This document shows, piece by piece, positions 1-7,566 of a stretch of DNA of 35,418 nucleotides. The translations under genes were made by a program, and so were the position numbers. The notes beneath the pieces were generated by a model. That model did not search any database and was not told where the DNA came from. It was given only the letters and a program-made list of their open reading frames with translations. Each line of letters begins with the position of its first letter. Within the stretch, counting starts at the first letter, position 1. Source of the stretch: a virus; IMG/VR virus record IMGVR_UViG_3300042309_001637, positions 1 to 35,418 of that record; one strand, 5' to 3'.

Positions 1-413
1 CGAAAGTTCTCCCAGCTTGGCTCTGACATGGCCATACGAAGCGTCTGAGCGGCCTCCTTGAAGGTTTTTGGCCTTTCCATGGAAAATCCGAAATATGAGC
101 ACATTATCGATATGTCGTACAAGCGGTCACATATCTCGAGACTTATTTCCGTACGACCCTTGAGATATGTAAAAAGATCCTTAACTCCCCAGCATATGAC
201 TAAGCTATTTTCATCTATAAAGTGATAAAGAGAGGATGCGAGATAAGACGCACTTTCATCATCTGCTAAGGAGAGGGAAGCCTTCTTGCCGCCATAGTGG
301 AGAACCAGTTCCACCTCGACATCCAAATCAACCCAGTCGGGATTGTCCTTGGAAAGGTACATGTAGATGTCCTTTCCCTTGAGTTGCGGCAGTATCTCGG
401 CGAATTCGGTCAT
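1..413 (-). CDS. Partial CDS (N-terminal ~137 aa), unknown; possibly an exonuclease-like domain of a phage DNA polymerase
   Basis: An uninterrupted reading frame runs leftward from an ATG at 413 to the window edge, so only the N-terminus is visible. AGGA lies about 7 bases upstream of the start. The peptide begins MTEFAEILPQLKGKD and includes a hydrophobic stretch LVICWGVKDLFTYL followed by an RLYDISIMCSYFGF segment and a RPKTFKEAAQTL segment. A strand ending near the word 'W/D-x-K-x-L', followed by 'YD' and a helix, recalls the degenerate 3'-5' exonuclease-like N-terminus of family A polymerases in large phages. That is an impression from sequence style only; no catalytic DxE motif is visible. 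It sits downstream of a small basic gene on the same strand, separated by a weak terminator-like hairpin. The reading frame is solid, the function is not. Confidence 0.6.
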   Translation of the reverse strand, partial: MTEFAEILPQLKGKDIYMYLSKDNPDWVDLDVEVELVLHYGGKKASLSLADDESASYLASSLYHFIDENSLVICWGVKDLFTYLKGRTEISLEICDRLYDISIMCSYFGFSMERPKTFKEAAQTLRMAMSEPSWENF

Positions 414-437
414 CTCATTATCCTATCTGAATCTAAA

Positions 438-455
438 ATAAAAATCCATACGGAT
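438..455 (-). terminator. Possible weak intrinsic terminator
   Basis: Read on the minus strand, two bases after the TAA of the small basic gene there is a 4-bp stem (ATCC, loop GTAT, GGAT) followed by TTTTATTTT. The stem is short, so efficiency would be low. A very similar word (AAAAATCCATAC) occurs in the hairpin at 12400-12423. Confidence 0.35.
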
Positions 456-456
456 A

Positions 457-666
457 TTAGTTCTTCAAAAGAGAGAATACCAGATGCTTGTCCAGTTCCT
501 TTAAGGATTTGACTTGATAGAAATGAAGTATTCCCATCTCGTAGGATATTCCCTTCCTCTCTGCCATTCTCCTTATATTTCTCCTCAAAGACTTATTTGT
601 CTTTTTCTTGGCTTGAACCTTGCTCCAAAGAAACTTAGGAATCAACTTCTTGATGTCTTCTCTCAT
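457..666 (-). CDS. Small basic hypothetical protein (69 aa)
   Basis: Starts MREDIKKLIPKFLWSKVQ and contains a strongly basic stretch (residues about 19-36, many K and R, including SLRRNIRRMAERK), which suggests nucleic-acid binding; no family is recognised. ATG at 666 is preferred over a TTG six bases further upstream because AGGAAA lies six bases before the ATG. The gene is read toward the partial gene at the left edge, with a weak hairpin between them. Function unknown. Confidence 0.55.
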   Translation of the reverse strand: MREDIKKLIPKFLWSKVQAKKKTNKSLRRNIRRMAERKGISYEMGILHFYQVKSLKELDKHLVFSLLKN

Positions 667-1158
667 GTTCAATTTCCTATGTGTAGAAAAGGGGCCATCC
701 CTTAGGGTACCCTCTATTAGAACTACTATATTCTATTGAATACTAGTACATTCTATTAGATTGCGCACCCGTCCGAGTTCACTCTTCTGATTGCTGTCCT
801 TTGCAAGTCCCCCGCTTTGAATTATACGACTTTTTATTCAGTACCCATTACGGACCGTGACCCAGGCCCCATGACGCATCAAACTAGCGTCGGGTTACAC
901 GGCTAAAACGTATGGCTTTCACCATACCAAAAAGTCTTTCATCAAGCAGTTCTGCCCCTTAGTTATTTCATACGCATCTCAGCGTAAGGCATAGGACTAC
1001 ATGGTCATATAGGACCATGCGTTCGTGAATCAACACGATGACAAATCAGTTTTGCAGTTTTCAGTTGAAGTTTTTGGTTTCTTAGGTTATAGTAGTTGAG
1101 GTTGAGGTTTTCGTTGGCGGGAATCATACTAGATTCCAAAAAGAATGCAAGGTCAAAA
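667..1158. other. Long gene-free stretch
   Basis: About 490 bases between the divergent starts at 666 (minus) and 1159 (plus) contain no convincing coding frame; the open frames here have no ribosome site and look like chance. The left part (about 712-762) is AT-rich with the word ATTCTATT repeated twice (730-757) and may hold promoters. The right part holds a cluster of hairpins, listed separately at 855-1019. No tRNA T-loop (GTTCRANNC) is present on either strand. Confidence 0.6.
855..1019. ncRNA. Candidate structured RNA: four closely spaced hairpins
   Basis: Four inverted repeats lie within 165 bases. (1) 855-902: CCGTG/CACGG and CCC/GGG closing over GACGC-9 nt loop-GCGTC. (2) 910-927: GTATGG, 6-nt loop, CCATAC. 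(3) 971-986: TACGC, 6-nt loop, GCGTA. (4) 1000-1019: CATGGTC, 6-nt loop, GACCATG. None is followed by a T-run on either strand, so they are not ordinary terminators. The transcribed strand cannot be decided because each repeat is symmetric. It could be a non-coding RNA, a leader regulating the gene at 1159, or a replication-related structure. It matches no RNA family I can name from memory. Confidence 0.35.
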
Positions 1159-1842
1159 ATGAAAGAACTTGAACCCATCTTGAAGTACAAGATGAATGAC
1201 ATGGAGTCCAAGGCCTATAAAATAGCAATAATGTGGCAAGAAGAGTGCGAAAGAGAACTTCCAAAAGAGCAAACCGTAAAACTCAAAAGAAACTCAGATC
1301 CTAGAAAATCCACCCTTTTTAAGTACTGCTACAAACTTGCAAAGGAAATGAACGGCATAATCCCAGACAGTGAATTCAGGCTATACGTCAGGGCTCAGAT
1401 TCAAATATTAAAAAGCATAAGAGAAGGCGAGATTCACGCTCTGGTAGAGCCGCATTGTTTGGTTGGCGAAAAAGCTTGGATGAGATGGAAGGTGTGGAAG
1501 CGAAAATATCAGAAAAAACTCGGTCAAGCGTTAACCTCCGACCAAATAGGGATTTCAGCTAAAAATTCAAAGGTCATAGCCGAATTAGAAAACTCGCACG
1601 GTCTTCTCACCCGCAGAAAATGCCTTTCTTATGATGAATTAGAAAATAACCGAGAAAACATAATGAGATGGGTGGGAAACGGCGAGCTCTCATGCTACTA
1701 TATCGTCATTTCCCCATGGATAAGGAAAATATTTAAGGAAAGCTTGGACTGCTTTAATTTTGACAAGACCTACTACAGGTCGTCCATAAACCCACAAGTA
1801 GAGCAGTTCTTTAGAGAAAAGTTCTCCCATGAGTATATTTGA
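1159..1842 (+). CDS. Hypothetical protein (227 aa)
   Basis: The frame is open from a TTG at 1096, but the ATG at 1159 (MKELEPILKYKMNDMESKAY) is preferred because AAGG lies nearby upstream and the preceding residues look non-coding. The protein is charged and helical, with a Trp-rich basic stretch (EKAWMRWKVWKRKYQKK) around residues 111-127. No family is recognised and no catalytic motif is visible. It overlaps the next gene by 14 bases, so the two are probably one transcript starting in the gene-free stretch upstream. Confidence 0.6.
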   Translation: MKELEPILKYKMNDMESKAYKIAIMWQEECERELPKEQTVKLKRNSDPRKSTLFKYCYKLAKEMNGIIPDSEFRLYVRAQIQILKSIREGEIHALVEPHCLVGEKAWMRWKVWKRKYQKKLGQALTSDQIGISAKNSKVIAELENSHGLLTRRKCLSYDELENNRENIMRWVGNGELSCYYIVISPWIRKIFKESLDCFNFDKTYYRSSINPQVEQFFREKFSHEYI

Positions 1843-2239
1843 AAAAGACGAGCCTAAATCAGACGGCAAACTTAGGGTTCAAATATTCAGCAAGGGGGGT
1901 AATATGTTCGTCATGCGACGAGGATGGGCATATAACCTCGCGCCGCCGCCAACGACACAAGCCAACCTCTCACCAGTCATTCTGGGAGTGGATGTTTTCC
2001 TAAAAGAGGGGTCGAAAATCAAGGGATTAGGCGAGAGTTTTGTTTTGGCCAGTTCGACCGAATGGTTTTTAGGATGTGACGCGAGAATAGAATTTGAGGA
2101 GATTTTATTTGACGGCTGGACTTACTCCCTCTATCCCGAGTCACTTAGCGTCAAAAACTTCCACAAGGTTTGGGTGTGTCAGTACTTGAAGTTCTTCTTT
2201 GATAATCCACCGCCCAAGTTATTTCTTTCCTTGGAATGA
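1829..2239 (+). CDS. Hypothetical protein (136 aa)
   Basis: Begins MSIFEKDEPKSDGKLRVQIF, overlaps the end of the preceding gene by 14 bases with GAGAAAAG upstream, and ends 21 bases inside the convergent gene at 2219-2587. Mixed alpha/beta composition, no signal peptide and no recognised motif. Cotranscribed with the gene at 1159 by position. Function unknown. Confidence 0.55.
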   Translation: MSIFEKDEPKSDGKLRVQIFSKGGNMFVMRRGWAYNLAPPPTTQANLSPVILGVDVFLKEGSKIKGLGESFVLASSTEWFLGCDARIEFEEILFDGWTYSLYPESLSVKNFHKVWVCQYLKFFFDNPPPKLFLSLE

Positions 2240-2587
2240 TGCTTCTACAAGGTAGGCCTCGTCGGCAACGGTTAGATATATCGAATCTTCCTTTATTGCG
2301 CCGCATAGATTAGACAAAAAATCCACAAAAGCCTTGAATTTGTCGTCTCCGTGAAAGGCTACTTCGTATCTTTCGTGCTTGTCTCTTACTATTTCGCCGC
2401 CGGTCACCCAATAGCCTCTTATTTCGCTGCATTCGTGGGTGTAGGCGCAGTATTCGGACACAAAGAATTCGTGAATGTTGTTTCTGACTTCTTCTGTTAA
2501 TTTTTCGACGGGAACATAGAACACAGCCACCTTGCCGACATGTTTGATGTTCTTATGCCCCACCCAGCCCTCAAAAGATTTTGTCAT
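2219..2587 (-). CDS. Hypothetical protein coupled to the serine protease (122 aa)
   Basis: Starts MTKSFEGWVGHKN at 2587; its ATG overlaps the protease stop as ATGA, which implies translational coupling. The frame is open further upstream, but that part lies wholly inside the protease gene and is spurious. The protein has VGKVAVFYVPVEKL and a later LTVADEAYLVE segment, no signal peptide and two cysteines near residues 46 and 52. Coupling suggests it works with the protease or limits it, for example as a cytoplasmic inhibitor; this is inference from position only. Confidence 0.6.
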   Translation of the reverse strand: MTKSFEGWVGHKNIKHVGKVAVFYVPVEKLTEEVRNNIHEFFVSEYCAYTHECSEIRGYWVTGGEIVRDKHERYEVAFHGDDKFKAFVDFLSNLCGAIKEDSIYLTVADEAYLVEASFQGKK

Positions 2588-3342
2588 TTTACTGGTTCTT
2601 TTGTTTTTTCTCGAACCCAACTTGCATAAAGGCTGATTCGCGTATGCGCGCATTCGTCTCCATAATCTGAATTGGACTTTCCGTCCGTTGCCATGACGAA
2701 CGAGTTTATCCCGGCCAGTTTGTTGTCTATAAATAGCCCTCCACCACTGTCTCCGCTCGCTATCATGTATTCTAACTGGGTTCTCCTTCCCCCTACATTG
2801 GAACATACAATAACATTTCTTTCTATTCTCTCTACTACGTTCGACCCTGCTCTTCTGATTCCGTCTGACTTTGTGTATCCCGTAGAAAATGTTCCTGTCA
2901 TTCCGTACCCGGCCATACTCACCACCTTGGAGACTTCATCATCTTTTTCATATAGTTCCGGATAGAAATCCAGACCAAGATCGCTTTCGCAATATCCCAA
3001 AGCTATGTCGTGATATCCTATTTCGTCTTCTTTGTAGTCCTTGTGTATTATTACTTTTTTAATCTCGTAATCATTTCCGTCAACTACGACTTTGACGCCG
3101 TCCGCACCGTTAACGACATGGGCGGCAGTAAGTATCCAATGAGGACTTATCGCTACTGCGCTGGCGTGGAAAAGATGTTCGTTCTCTTTTTTTTCACAAT
3201 TGCAAATGCCTTTTAAACTGAGAACATATTTAAAATTTGATCCATATTCCTTGTATTTAGAATCAGGCACAGAAGGGTCTATCGTGCCCCCGAGCGAAAA
3301 TGAACTCATCACCAACAAGATTAACATCCATGAGTATCGCAT
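2584..3342 (-). CDS. Secreted trypsin-like (S1) serine protease, 252 aa
   Basis: The first 19 residues form a signal peptide: MRYSWM then a hydrophobic core LILLVMSSFSLGG. The mature part has the chymotrypsin-fold triad in the usual order: His75 in LTAAHVV, Asp112 in HDIAL, and Ser199 in ASGDSGGG. Cysteine spacing (residues 47, 49, 118, 180, 231) would allow disulphides, consistent with action outside the cytoplasm. S1 proteases hydrolyse peptide bonds; the target here is unknown and might be a host envelope protein or a phage virion precursor. Serine proteases of this class with a signal peptide are not part of the T4 core set, so this is an accessory gene. The downstream gene is coupled by ATGA. 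No strong ribosome site precedes the ATG. Confidence 0.88.
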   Translation of the reverse strand: MRYSWMLILLVMSSFSLGGTIDPSVPDSKYKEYGSNFKYVLSLKGICNCEKKENEHLFHASAVAISPHWILTAAHVVNGADGVKVVVDGNDYEIKKVIIHKDYKEDEIGYHDIALGYCESDLGLDFYPELYEKDDEVSKVVSMAGYGMTGTFSTGYTKSDGIRRAGSNVVERIERNVIVCSNVGGRRTQLEYMIASGDSGGGLFIDNKLAGINSFVMATDGKSNSDYGDECAHTRISLYASWVREKTKEPVK

Positions 3343-3392
3343 GGGAATTATCTATGTTCCCAATGGCCTACAATGTTATTAAATTTTTCCAA

Positions 3393-3647
3393 TCACTCCG
3401 GCACACCAGCGTCGGCTTTTTCAAGCCATTCTTTGAAGGATTCGTTTTTTGTCGCCAGTTTTTGAAAAGTATTTATCTGTCTGGTAGGGTCGTTTAATAT
3501 CTTCTTGACTTCTTTCTCGCCTGCCTTGCTGGTTATCTTTTCCCAAGCCTTTACTCTGGTCTGCCTACTATATTTTTTAAAAACTGATTCGAGGCTCTTT
3601 GCTATATCGACTACTGCACCTCTAACATTTGTTTTGTTTGAATCCAT
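3393..3647 (-). CDS. Small hypothetical protein (84 aa)
   Basis: Begins MDSNKTNVRGAVVDIAKSLE, is charged (many K and E) and predicted mostly helical, with the tail ATKNESFKEWLEKADAGVPE. It follows the 50-aa gene at 3652-3804 by a few bases on the same strand, so it is part of a minus-strand run that begins at 4789. A purine-rich AAGGAG lies upstream of the ATG. No family recognised. Confidence 0.6.
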   Translation of the reverse strand: MDSNKTNVRGAVVDIAKSLESVFKKYSRQTRVKAWEKITSKAGEKEVKKILNDPTRQINTFQKLATKNESFKEWLEKADAGVPE

Positions 3648-3651
3648 GCTA

Positions 3652-3804
3652 TTAAACTCCTTCCGAAATTTCAGTGAACGAAACGGTTATTTCTTCTTTA
3701 TTGTCCGGATATAGAGCCTCCGCTCTTTCTTCAGCTTCGCTTAGGGATTCGGCTATTATGTATCCTCTATCCTCTTCTCCCACATATACCCCATAAGTTT
3801 TCAT
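3652..3804 (-). CDS. Very small acidic protein (50 aa)
   Basis: Reading the minus strand from ATG 3804 gives MKTYGVYVGEEDRGYIIAES and ends with TAA at 3652-3654. It overlaps the stop of the gene at 3801-3986 as ATGA, and the next gene begins five bases after its stop. The protein is very acidic (EAEERAEALYPDNKEE). The tight fit on both sides is the main argument that it is real. The beta-strand/helix start and short length resemble small phage proteins of unknown function. Confidence 0.6.
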   Translation of the reverse strand: MKTYGVYVGEEDRGYIIAESLSEAEERAEALYPDNKEEITVSFTEISEGV

Positions 3805-3986
3805 TTTTTTCTTTTCCTACTCCTTGACCAATCATTGAATTTCATCTTTGGAATTTTGCTTGACTCGTCCGAACAGCCGCAGTCCGACATCGCTCCCCAG
3901 ACTTGGAAGTCGGGATTTTTCTTGTCCTTGCAAGATACTATTCCGAAAGTACCAGCCATCTCCATGAATTCTCTGAATTTGATCAT
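3801..3986 (-). CDS. Small protein with capsid-signal-like start (61 aa)
   Basis: Begins MIKFREFMEMAGTFG, resembling the 'F-x-x-F/W-L/M' N-terminal word shared by several proteins in this window. A middle segment has a small cysteine cluster (SDCGCSD) and the tail is basic (SRSRKRKK). It begins just downstream of the stop of the 266-aa gene at 3989 and ends in an ATGA overlap with the 50-aa gene. Function unknown; a packaged head protein is possible but weaker than for the better matches. Confidence 0.55.
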   Translation of the reverse strand: MIKFREFMEMAGTFGIVSCKDKKNPDFQVWGAMSDCGCSDESSKIPKMKFNDWSRSRKRKK

Positions 3987-3988
3987 GA

Positions 3989-4789
3989 TCAGTACGTGCT
4001 CAGAGCCGCTCCTATAGCCTCGGTTATTTCATTGGGCGATTGCGAAGGAGAGAAGTACTCCTCCCACTCCGAGGGCTGCGGATACCATACATGGCCCTTT
4101 ATCGGGGACTGAACATCATGACCGAAACTTTTTACCATGCCTGTTTCAGGATTGTAACTCATGTCAATAATGAACTGCTCTAATCTGGCAGACCCAGGAG
4201 TTTCCACGCCTTGTCCCCTAGGCTCGAAGAATATCAGATAGTTCTCGTTTTTCTTTATTTGTTTTATTCCTCGAAACATGAATATCTCTGGAATTATATC
4301 CTTACGTCGGCAGTAGTTAGCAATTTTGATGGTCAATGAGTCAAGTTTGATATAGTTGTTCAAAGGGGCCTCTAAGTCTCCCTTGCTGACCTTCTCTATT
4401 TTCTCAAAAAGTTCTGACGCAAATGCCTCGTCGAATTGCTTGCTGGCGTGCAATATTTCCATGTATGGTATGATTTTTTTACATATCCATACGCTTTCTC
4501 CCTTTAAGTTCGTATGGAGTTTTCTTACTATGCTTTTGAACGATCCGAGGGGGCTTATGACCATTTGGATCGCACCTGGCTCCCTTCCCCACTGTATCTG
4601 ATCGGGAAAATCAGAGAAGGCCTTGTGACCGCATAAATTCGTCTCAAGCATGGTGTCTATAAGCACATCTGGGTTGATGGGGATTATCGGACTTTCGTCA
4701 ACGACTTTTCTCGGAGCCGTCCGCTCTTTTTCAAATCCAAATATATCCTTACCTTCCTTGAGAATAAGCCATTTTCTAAATGTTTTCAT
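3989..4789 (-). CDS. Hypothetical protein with capsid-targeting-like N-terminus (266 aa)
   Basis: The start MKTFRKWLILKE|GKD closely resembles T4 internal-head-protein signals, which begin M-K-T-Y-x-x-F-I-x-E and are cut by the gp21 protease after L/I-x-E; here L-K-E falls at residues 10-12. The rest of the protein (starting near GKDIFGFEKERTAP) is a soluble domain with no motif I recognise. There is no Shine-Dalgarno site; instead a CTATATA box lies six bases before the ATG, the same arrangement as at 11217 and 12054. It heads a minus-strand run (3986, 3804, 3647, perhaps 3342). If processed and packaged it would be delivered with the DNA; that part is inference. Confidence 0.7.
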   Translation of the reverse strand: MKTFRKWLILKEGKDIFGFEKERTAPRKVVDESPIIPINPDVLIDTMLETNLCGHKAFSDFPDQIQWGREPGAIQMVISPLGSFKSIVRKLHTNLKGESVWICKKIIPYMEILHASKQFDEAFASELFEKIEKVSKGDLEAPLNNYIKLDSLTIKIANYCRRKDIIPEIFMFRGIKQIKKNENYLIFFEPRGQGVETPGSARLEQFIIDMSYNPETGMVKSFGHDVQSPIKGHVWYPQPSEWEEYFSPSQSPNEITEAIGAALSTY

Positions 4790-4814
4790 GTCGTGTATAT
4801 AGATTTGAGGCTTT
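4790..4814. promoter_or_regulatory. Short divergent promoter region with TATATAG/CTATATA box
   Basis: Only 25 bases separate the divergent ATGs at 4789 (minus) and 4815 (plus). The box at 4796-4802 reads CTATATA on the minus strand, six bases before the minus ATG, which would make that mRNA leaderless if it is a gp55-type late promoter (T4 consensus TATAAATA, start about 6-8 bases downstream). The plus gene has GAGG five bases before its ATG. Confidence 0.45.
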
Positions 4815-5279
4815 ATGATTCACAAATTTAACAAGTGGCTGAATAATAATCATCCCGAGGTCGTGGCTGAAGGATCAAACCCAGGCTCTAAAACTGGCTT
4901 GTATCCTTTAGGATACGGCGGCATAGGGCTATACCCACCAGCGTGGTACTTAACGAGAAGCGCGGACGCCATATTCTACTTGTCTATAGACGAAAGAATA
5001 TACAAGGGCGACGACGGGGGAGATTTTGATATAACCAAGATGCCAAGATCTCCCAAGAAAGAGTTCAACTCTGGCGAGTCCGGTCTCTGGGACATAACCC
5101 ACTTGAAAGGAAAGCCATCCCACGCCGCAAAAAAAGACTATGCGGCCAAAAATGGCGAAAAGTCTCCATGGAACATAACCCACCTTGACGGCAAACCGAC
5201 TTACAAAAAAAACAAGGACTTCATTCCTGACGGCGGAGACAATGGAGGAGTGTGGGACATAGGCCACATCCCGTCCTAG
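4815..5279 (+). CDS. Repeat-containing hypothetical protein, possible packaged protein (154 aa)
   Basis: Starts MIHKFNKWLNNNHPEVVAE|GS, a looser version of the capsid-targeting-like start with V-A-E before Gly20. A Gly/Tyr/Pro segment follows (GLYPLGYGGIGLYPPAWY, residues 28-45). The C-terminal half carries four imperfect copies of a short unit centred on W/F-D/N-I-T/G-H/K at residues 71, 92, 119 and 147, each but the last followed by a K/P-rich linker (for example HLKGKP, HLDGKP). Spacing is 21-28 residues. The units look like binding or linker repeats; function unknown. Its stop overlaps the convergent glycosyltransferase gene by four bases. Confidence 0.7.
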   Translation: MIHKFNKWLNNNHPEVVAEGSNPGSKTGLYPLGYGGIGLYPPAWYLTRSADAIFYLSIDERIYKGDDGGDFDITKMPRSPKKEFNSGESGLWDITHLKGKPSHAAKKDYAAKNGEKSPWNITHLDGKPTYKKNKDFIPDGGDNGGVWDIGHIPS

Positions 5280-5971
5280 GCCAAACCGATTGATTTCAAT
5301 TTTTCATTGACCATTTTGAACTGATTAAATTTATCCTCTTTTGATATGGCGCAATTCGCGTGATGAAGTGCGATTTCACCATCTATCACGCCTATGCTCA
5401 TGTTCCATATGCTTTTCGGGAATCTGCTCCATCTTATCTTACGTTCGTCCTTGTACTCGACTAAGTCGTCCCCTATTCCGGCGATATTCTGGTACAAAAC
5501 CTTGTTGGCAACCAATTGATCCCACTCCCCTTTACCCAAAGATACCTCATAAACTTCTCCCCAGAAGTCCTTGACTCTTTCGTTGTTCTTCATCGCCATA
5601 AAGCCCATGTTCACCATGCTTTCTATGTGCTCCATCTGTGCGACCAGATCTATTTCCTTTTCATGCAAGCAGTCGCCTACCTTCACGCGCTGCCTTTTTA
5701 GAAATTCCCCCATCACTATCGGAAAACACGGCTTGTAGAATATGATATCCACATCGCACATAACGAATATTTCATTTTCATCCGTTGATTCGAAAGCCCG
5801 CCGCAAGAGGTTCCATCTCATATTGTCCCCGGCAGAGCCGCCAGCCAATTCATTCTTCACGGCAAAATTTTCTATCTTAGACGGCATCAATTCCCATCTA
5901 TCCTTCATTGAGGCAATGAAGTTGTCGTGCATGTCTTTGAAGTCTTCGTTGTGGCTGTAAAAAAGTTTCAT
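5276..5971 (-). CDS. Glycosyltransferase-like protein, GT-A fold (231 aa)
   Basis: Begins MKLFYSHNEDFKDMHDNFIA. The DxD-type metal and nucleotide-sugar site is visible as CDVDIIFYKP (residues about 72-81), followed by VNMGFMAMKNN and a late ALHHANC segment; such an 'N-x-G' strand and a distal His are common in nucleotide-diphospho-sugar transferases of this size. It would transfer a sugar from a nucleotide sugar to an unknown acceptor, perhaps phage DNA, virion protein or host surface glycan. It is the last gene of a minus-strand run rich in sugar-related genes (8993, 9816). Family assignment is at fold level only. Confidence 0.65.
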   Translation of the reverse strand: MKLFYSHNEDFKDMHDNFIASMKDRWELMPSKIENFAVKNELAGGSAGDNMRWNLLRRAFESTDENEIFVMCDVDIIFYKPCFPIVMGEFLKRQRVKVGDCLHEKEIDLVAQMEHIESMVNMGFMAMKNNERVKDFWGEVYEVSLGKGEWDQLVANKVLYQNIAGIGDDLVEYKDERKIRWSRFPKSIWNMSIGVIDGEIALHHANCAISKEDKFNQFKMVNEKLKSIGLA

Positions 5972-6051
5972 AATTTTGCGATTTCTAAATTCTCAATTTT
6001 CGCCAATTCAAACCACCCGCTAAAGCAATTGGTATTTCTTGGCTAGATCAA

Positions 6052-7566
6052 TTAGAAAATCATTGTCCATCTCTTTTTTCCGCAGTCCCATATTCTTACA
6101 AAACCATTTTTTACCGCCCATTCCTTTTCTGTAGTTCCTTTAGGACAGAGCGTATTAGATTTTTTCATGGACTGTTTTGATATTCTCATTGCTCTTTTTT
6201 TCAAACAAACATAACTGTAGTCTGGGGCAAGTTGCGTATCTAATGCAAATCCATTCTTATAGTACACATTTCCTTCTGACCATCTGTTGTCGCTCCAAGT
6301 AGTGATCTTGCGTATTTCATTTTTTAAACACCAATTTTTACACTCAACAAAAAGCCTACTTGCTCCTCCATTTATTCTTATTCCATTCTTGAAGCACAAT
6401 CTGTTTAAGATTATTTTATCTTTAATTCTATGGTGATTTCCTAAACTAACGCAACCTAAAAGTTCTTTTTCATAAAATATTCCAAATGAAATCTTGGTCC
6501 CATATGGTTTTCCTTGTATGTGATAATCTTCATAGAATTTGTTTGATTCTTTCTTGCTTATCTCTATTATTTTACATTTCCTAGCATGAAATTTATTCGA
6601 AAAAGTTCCAATGAAAGAGTTTAAATAGTTTTTGCATTGAAAGTTTCTATAAATCCACTCATCTTCAAATATTGTTATTAGCCTTATTCCTAGAGACTTG
6701 CAAATTTTGTATTTTTTCTCATGATACTTTGAGTCTCTTGGAGATGGAGATGTTTCATTGTGCCAATACAAACCACAATACTCTACAGCAACAGACAAAT
6801 CTTCATTGAAAATGTCAAGTTCTAATCTACCGATATGCTTTGATTTAAATTCTTTTCCGGAAATATCTTGTAAGAATTCTCTTACATCGCTTTGAGTTCT
6901 TCCATATTTGGTTTGTTTGCCTTCCTTTGAAGCAAGTATCTTCTCCATTACCTTGTCATTCTGGGAGGGGTACTCATGTCCGTATTTTTTTAAATTGGTT
7001 TTTCTTCTTTTCTCTTTCACAAAATTAGACATTGAAGAGTGTTCTGTTCCGTATTTTTTTAGATATGTCTCCTTAGATTTTTTCTTGTACTCTTCTGTCT
7101 TGGTGAAGTACGATCCGTAGCGCATCTCCATCGTCGACTTTGATTTTTCTCTTACCGCTTCAGAAGCAAATGGATGATCGCATCCATATTTCATCAACCA
7201 TGTCTTTTTGGTTTTGTCTGCCACGTCTTTTCCGTGCAAAGAACATGTATTTCCATACTTTTTTAGGTTAGTGCCAGACATTTTTTCCAAAATGGCTTTA
7301 CTCTTAGCAGGCACTAATACCCCATGGTTTTTGAATAGCGTATCTTGTTGTTTTTTTCTGATGTGTTCATTTTGATATACGTTAGCAACACCATACTTTT
7401 TTAAGTTGGATTCTTTTCTTTTGTCAGAAGCACACTTTTTTGATCCACAACTGTCTTTTTCTATTATTTTTCTTGACTTGAGCACATCGTATTTTATTCT
7501 AGAGAAAGCACATCCGCAGTAGTCGCACTTCAACTGAAATATCTTATTTTTATCATCAACTATCAT
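6052..7566 (-). CDS. Free-standing homing-endonuclease-like protein with KYG repeats and Vsr-like nuclease (504 aa)
   Basis: Four parts are visible. Residues about 14-45 hold a zinc-binding cluster (CDYCGCAF ... CGSKKC). Residues about 55-225 contain about eight copies of a ~25-residue unit ending K-K-Y-G, a DNA-reading repeat seen in phage mobile endonucleases. Around residues 240-315 is a Vsr/EDxHD-type nuclease: LELDIFNEDLSVAVEYCGLYWH, then KKYKICKSLGIRLITIFEDEW. The C-terminal part, including FGIFYEKELLGCVSLG and ITTWSDNRWSEGN, looks like a GNAT-type fold common in these proteins. Its start overlaps the helicase stop by 11 bases. The gene is visibly more AT-rich and lysine-rich than its neighbours, which fits recent arrival. 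It presumably cuts a related genome lacking it and spreads by repair. Confidence 0.85.
   Translation of the reverse strand: MIVDDKNKIFQLKCDYCGCAFSRIKYDVLKSRKIIEKDSCGSKKCASDKRKESNLKKYGVANVYQNEHIRKKQQDTLFKNHGVLVPAKSKAILEKMSGTNLKKYGNTCSLHGKDVADKTKKTWLMKYGCDHPFASEAVREKSKSTMEMRYGSYFTKTEEYKKKSKETYLKKYGTEHSSMSNFVKEKRRKTNLKKYGHEYPSQNDKVMEKILASKEGKQTKYGRTQSDVREFLQDISGKEFKSKHIGRLELDIFNEDLSVAVEYCGLYWHNETSPSPRDSKYHEKKYKICKSLGIRLITIFEDEWIYRNFQCKNYLNSFIGTFSNKFHARKCKIIEISKKESNKFYEDYHIQGKPYGTKISFGIFYEKELLGCVSLGNHHRIKDKIILNRLCFKNGIRINGGASRLFVECKNWCLKNEIRKITTWSDNRWSEGNVYYKNGFALDTQLAPDYSYVCLKKRAMRISKQSMKKSNTLCPKGTTEKEWAVKNGFVRIWDCGKKRWTMIF

Noticed and set aside
829-834. TATAAT on the minus strand in the gene-free stretch as a promoter
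   Set aside because: No acceptable -35 at 16-18 bases, so support is too weak.
2588-2806. N-terminal extension of the 122-aa gene reaching to 2806 on the minus strand
   Set aside because: It lies inside the serine protease in another frame, with Arg-rich random-looking sequence; the ATGA-coupled start at 2587 is far better.
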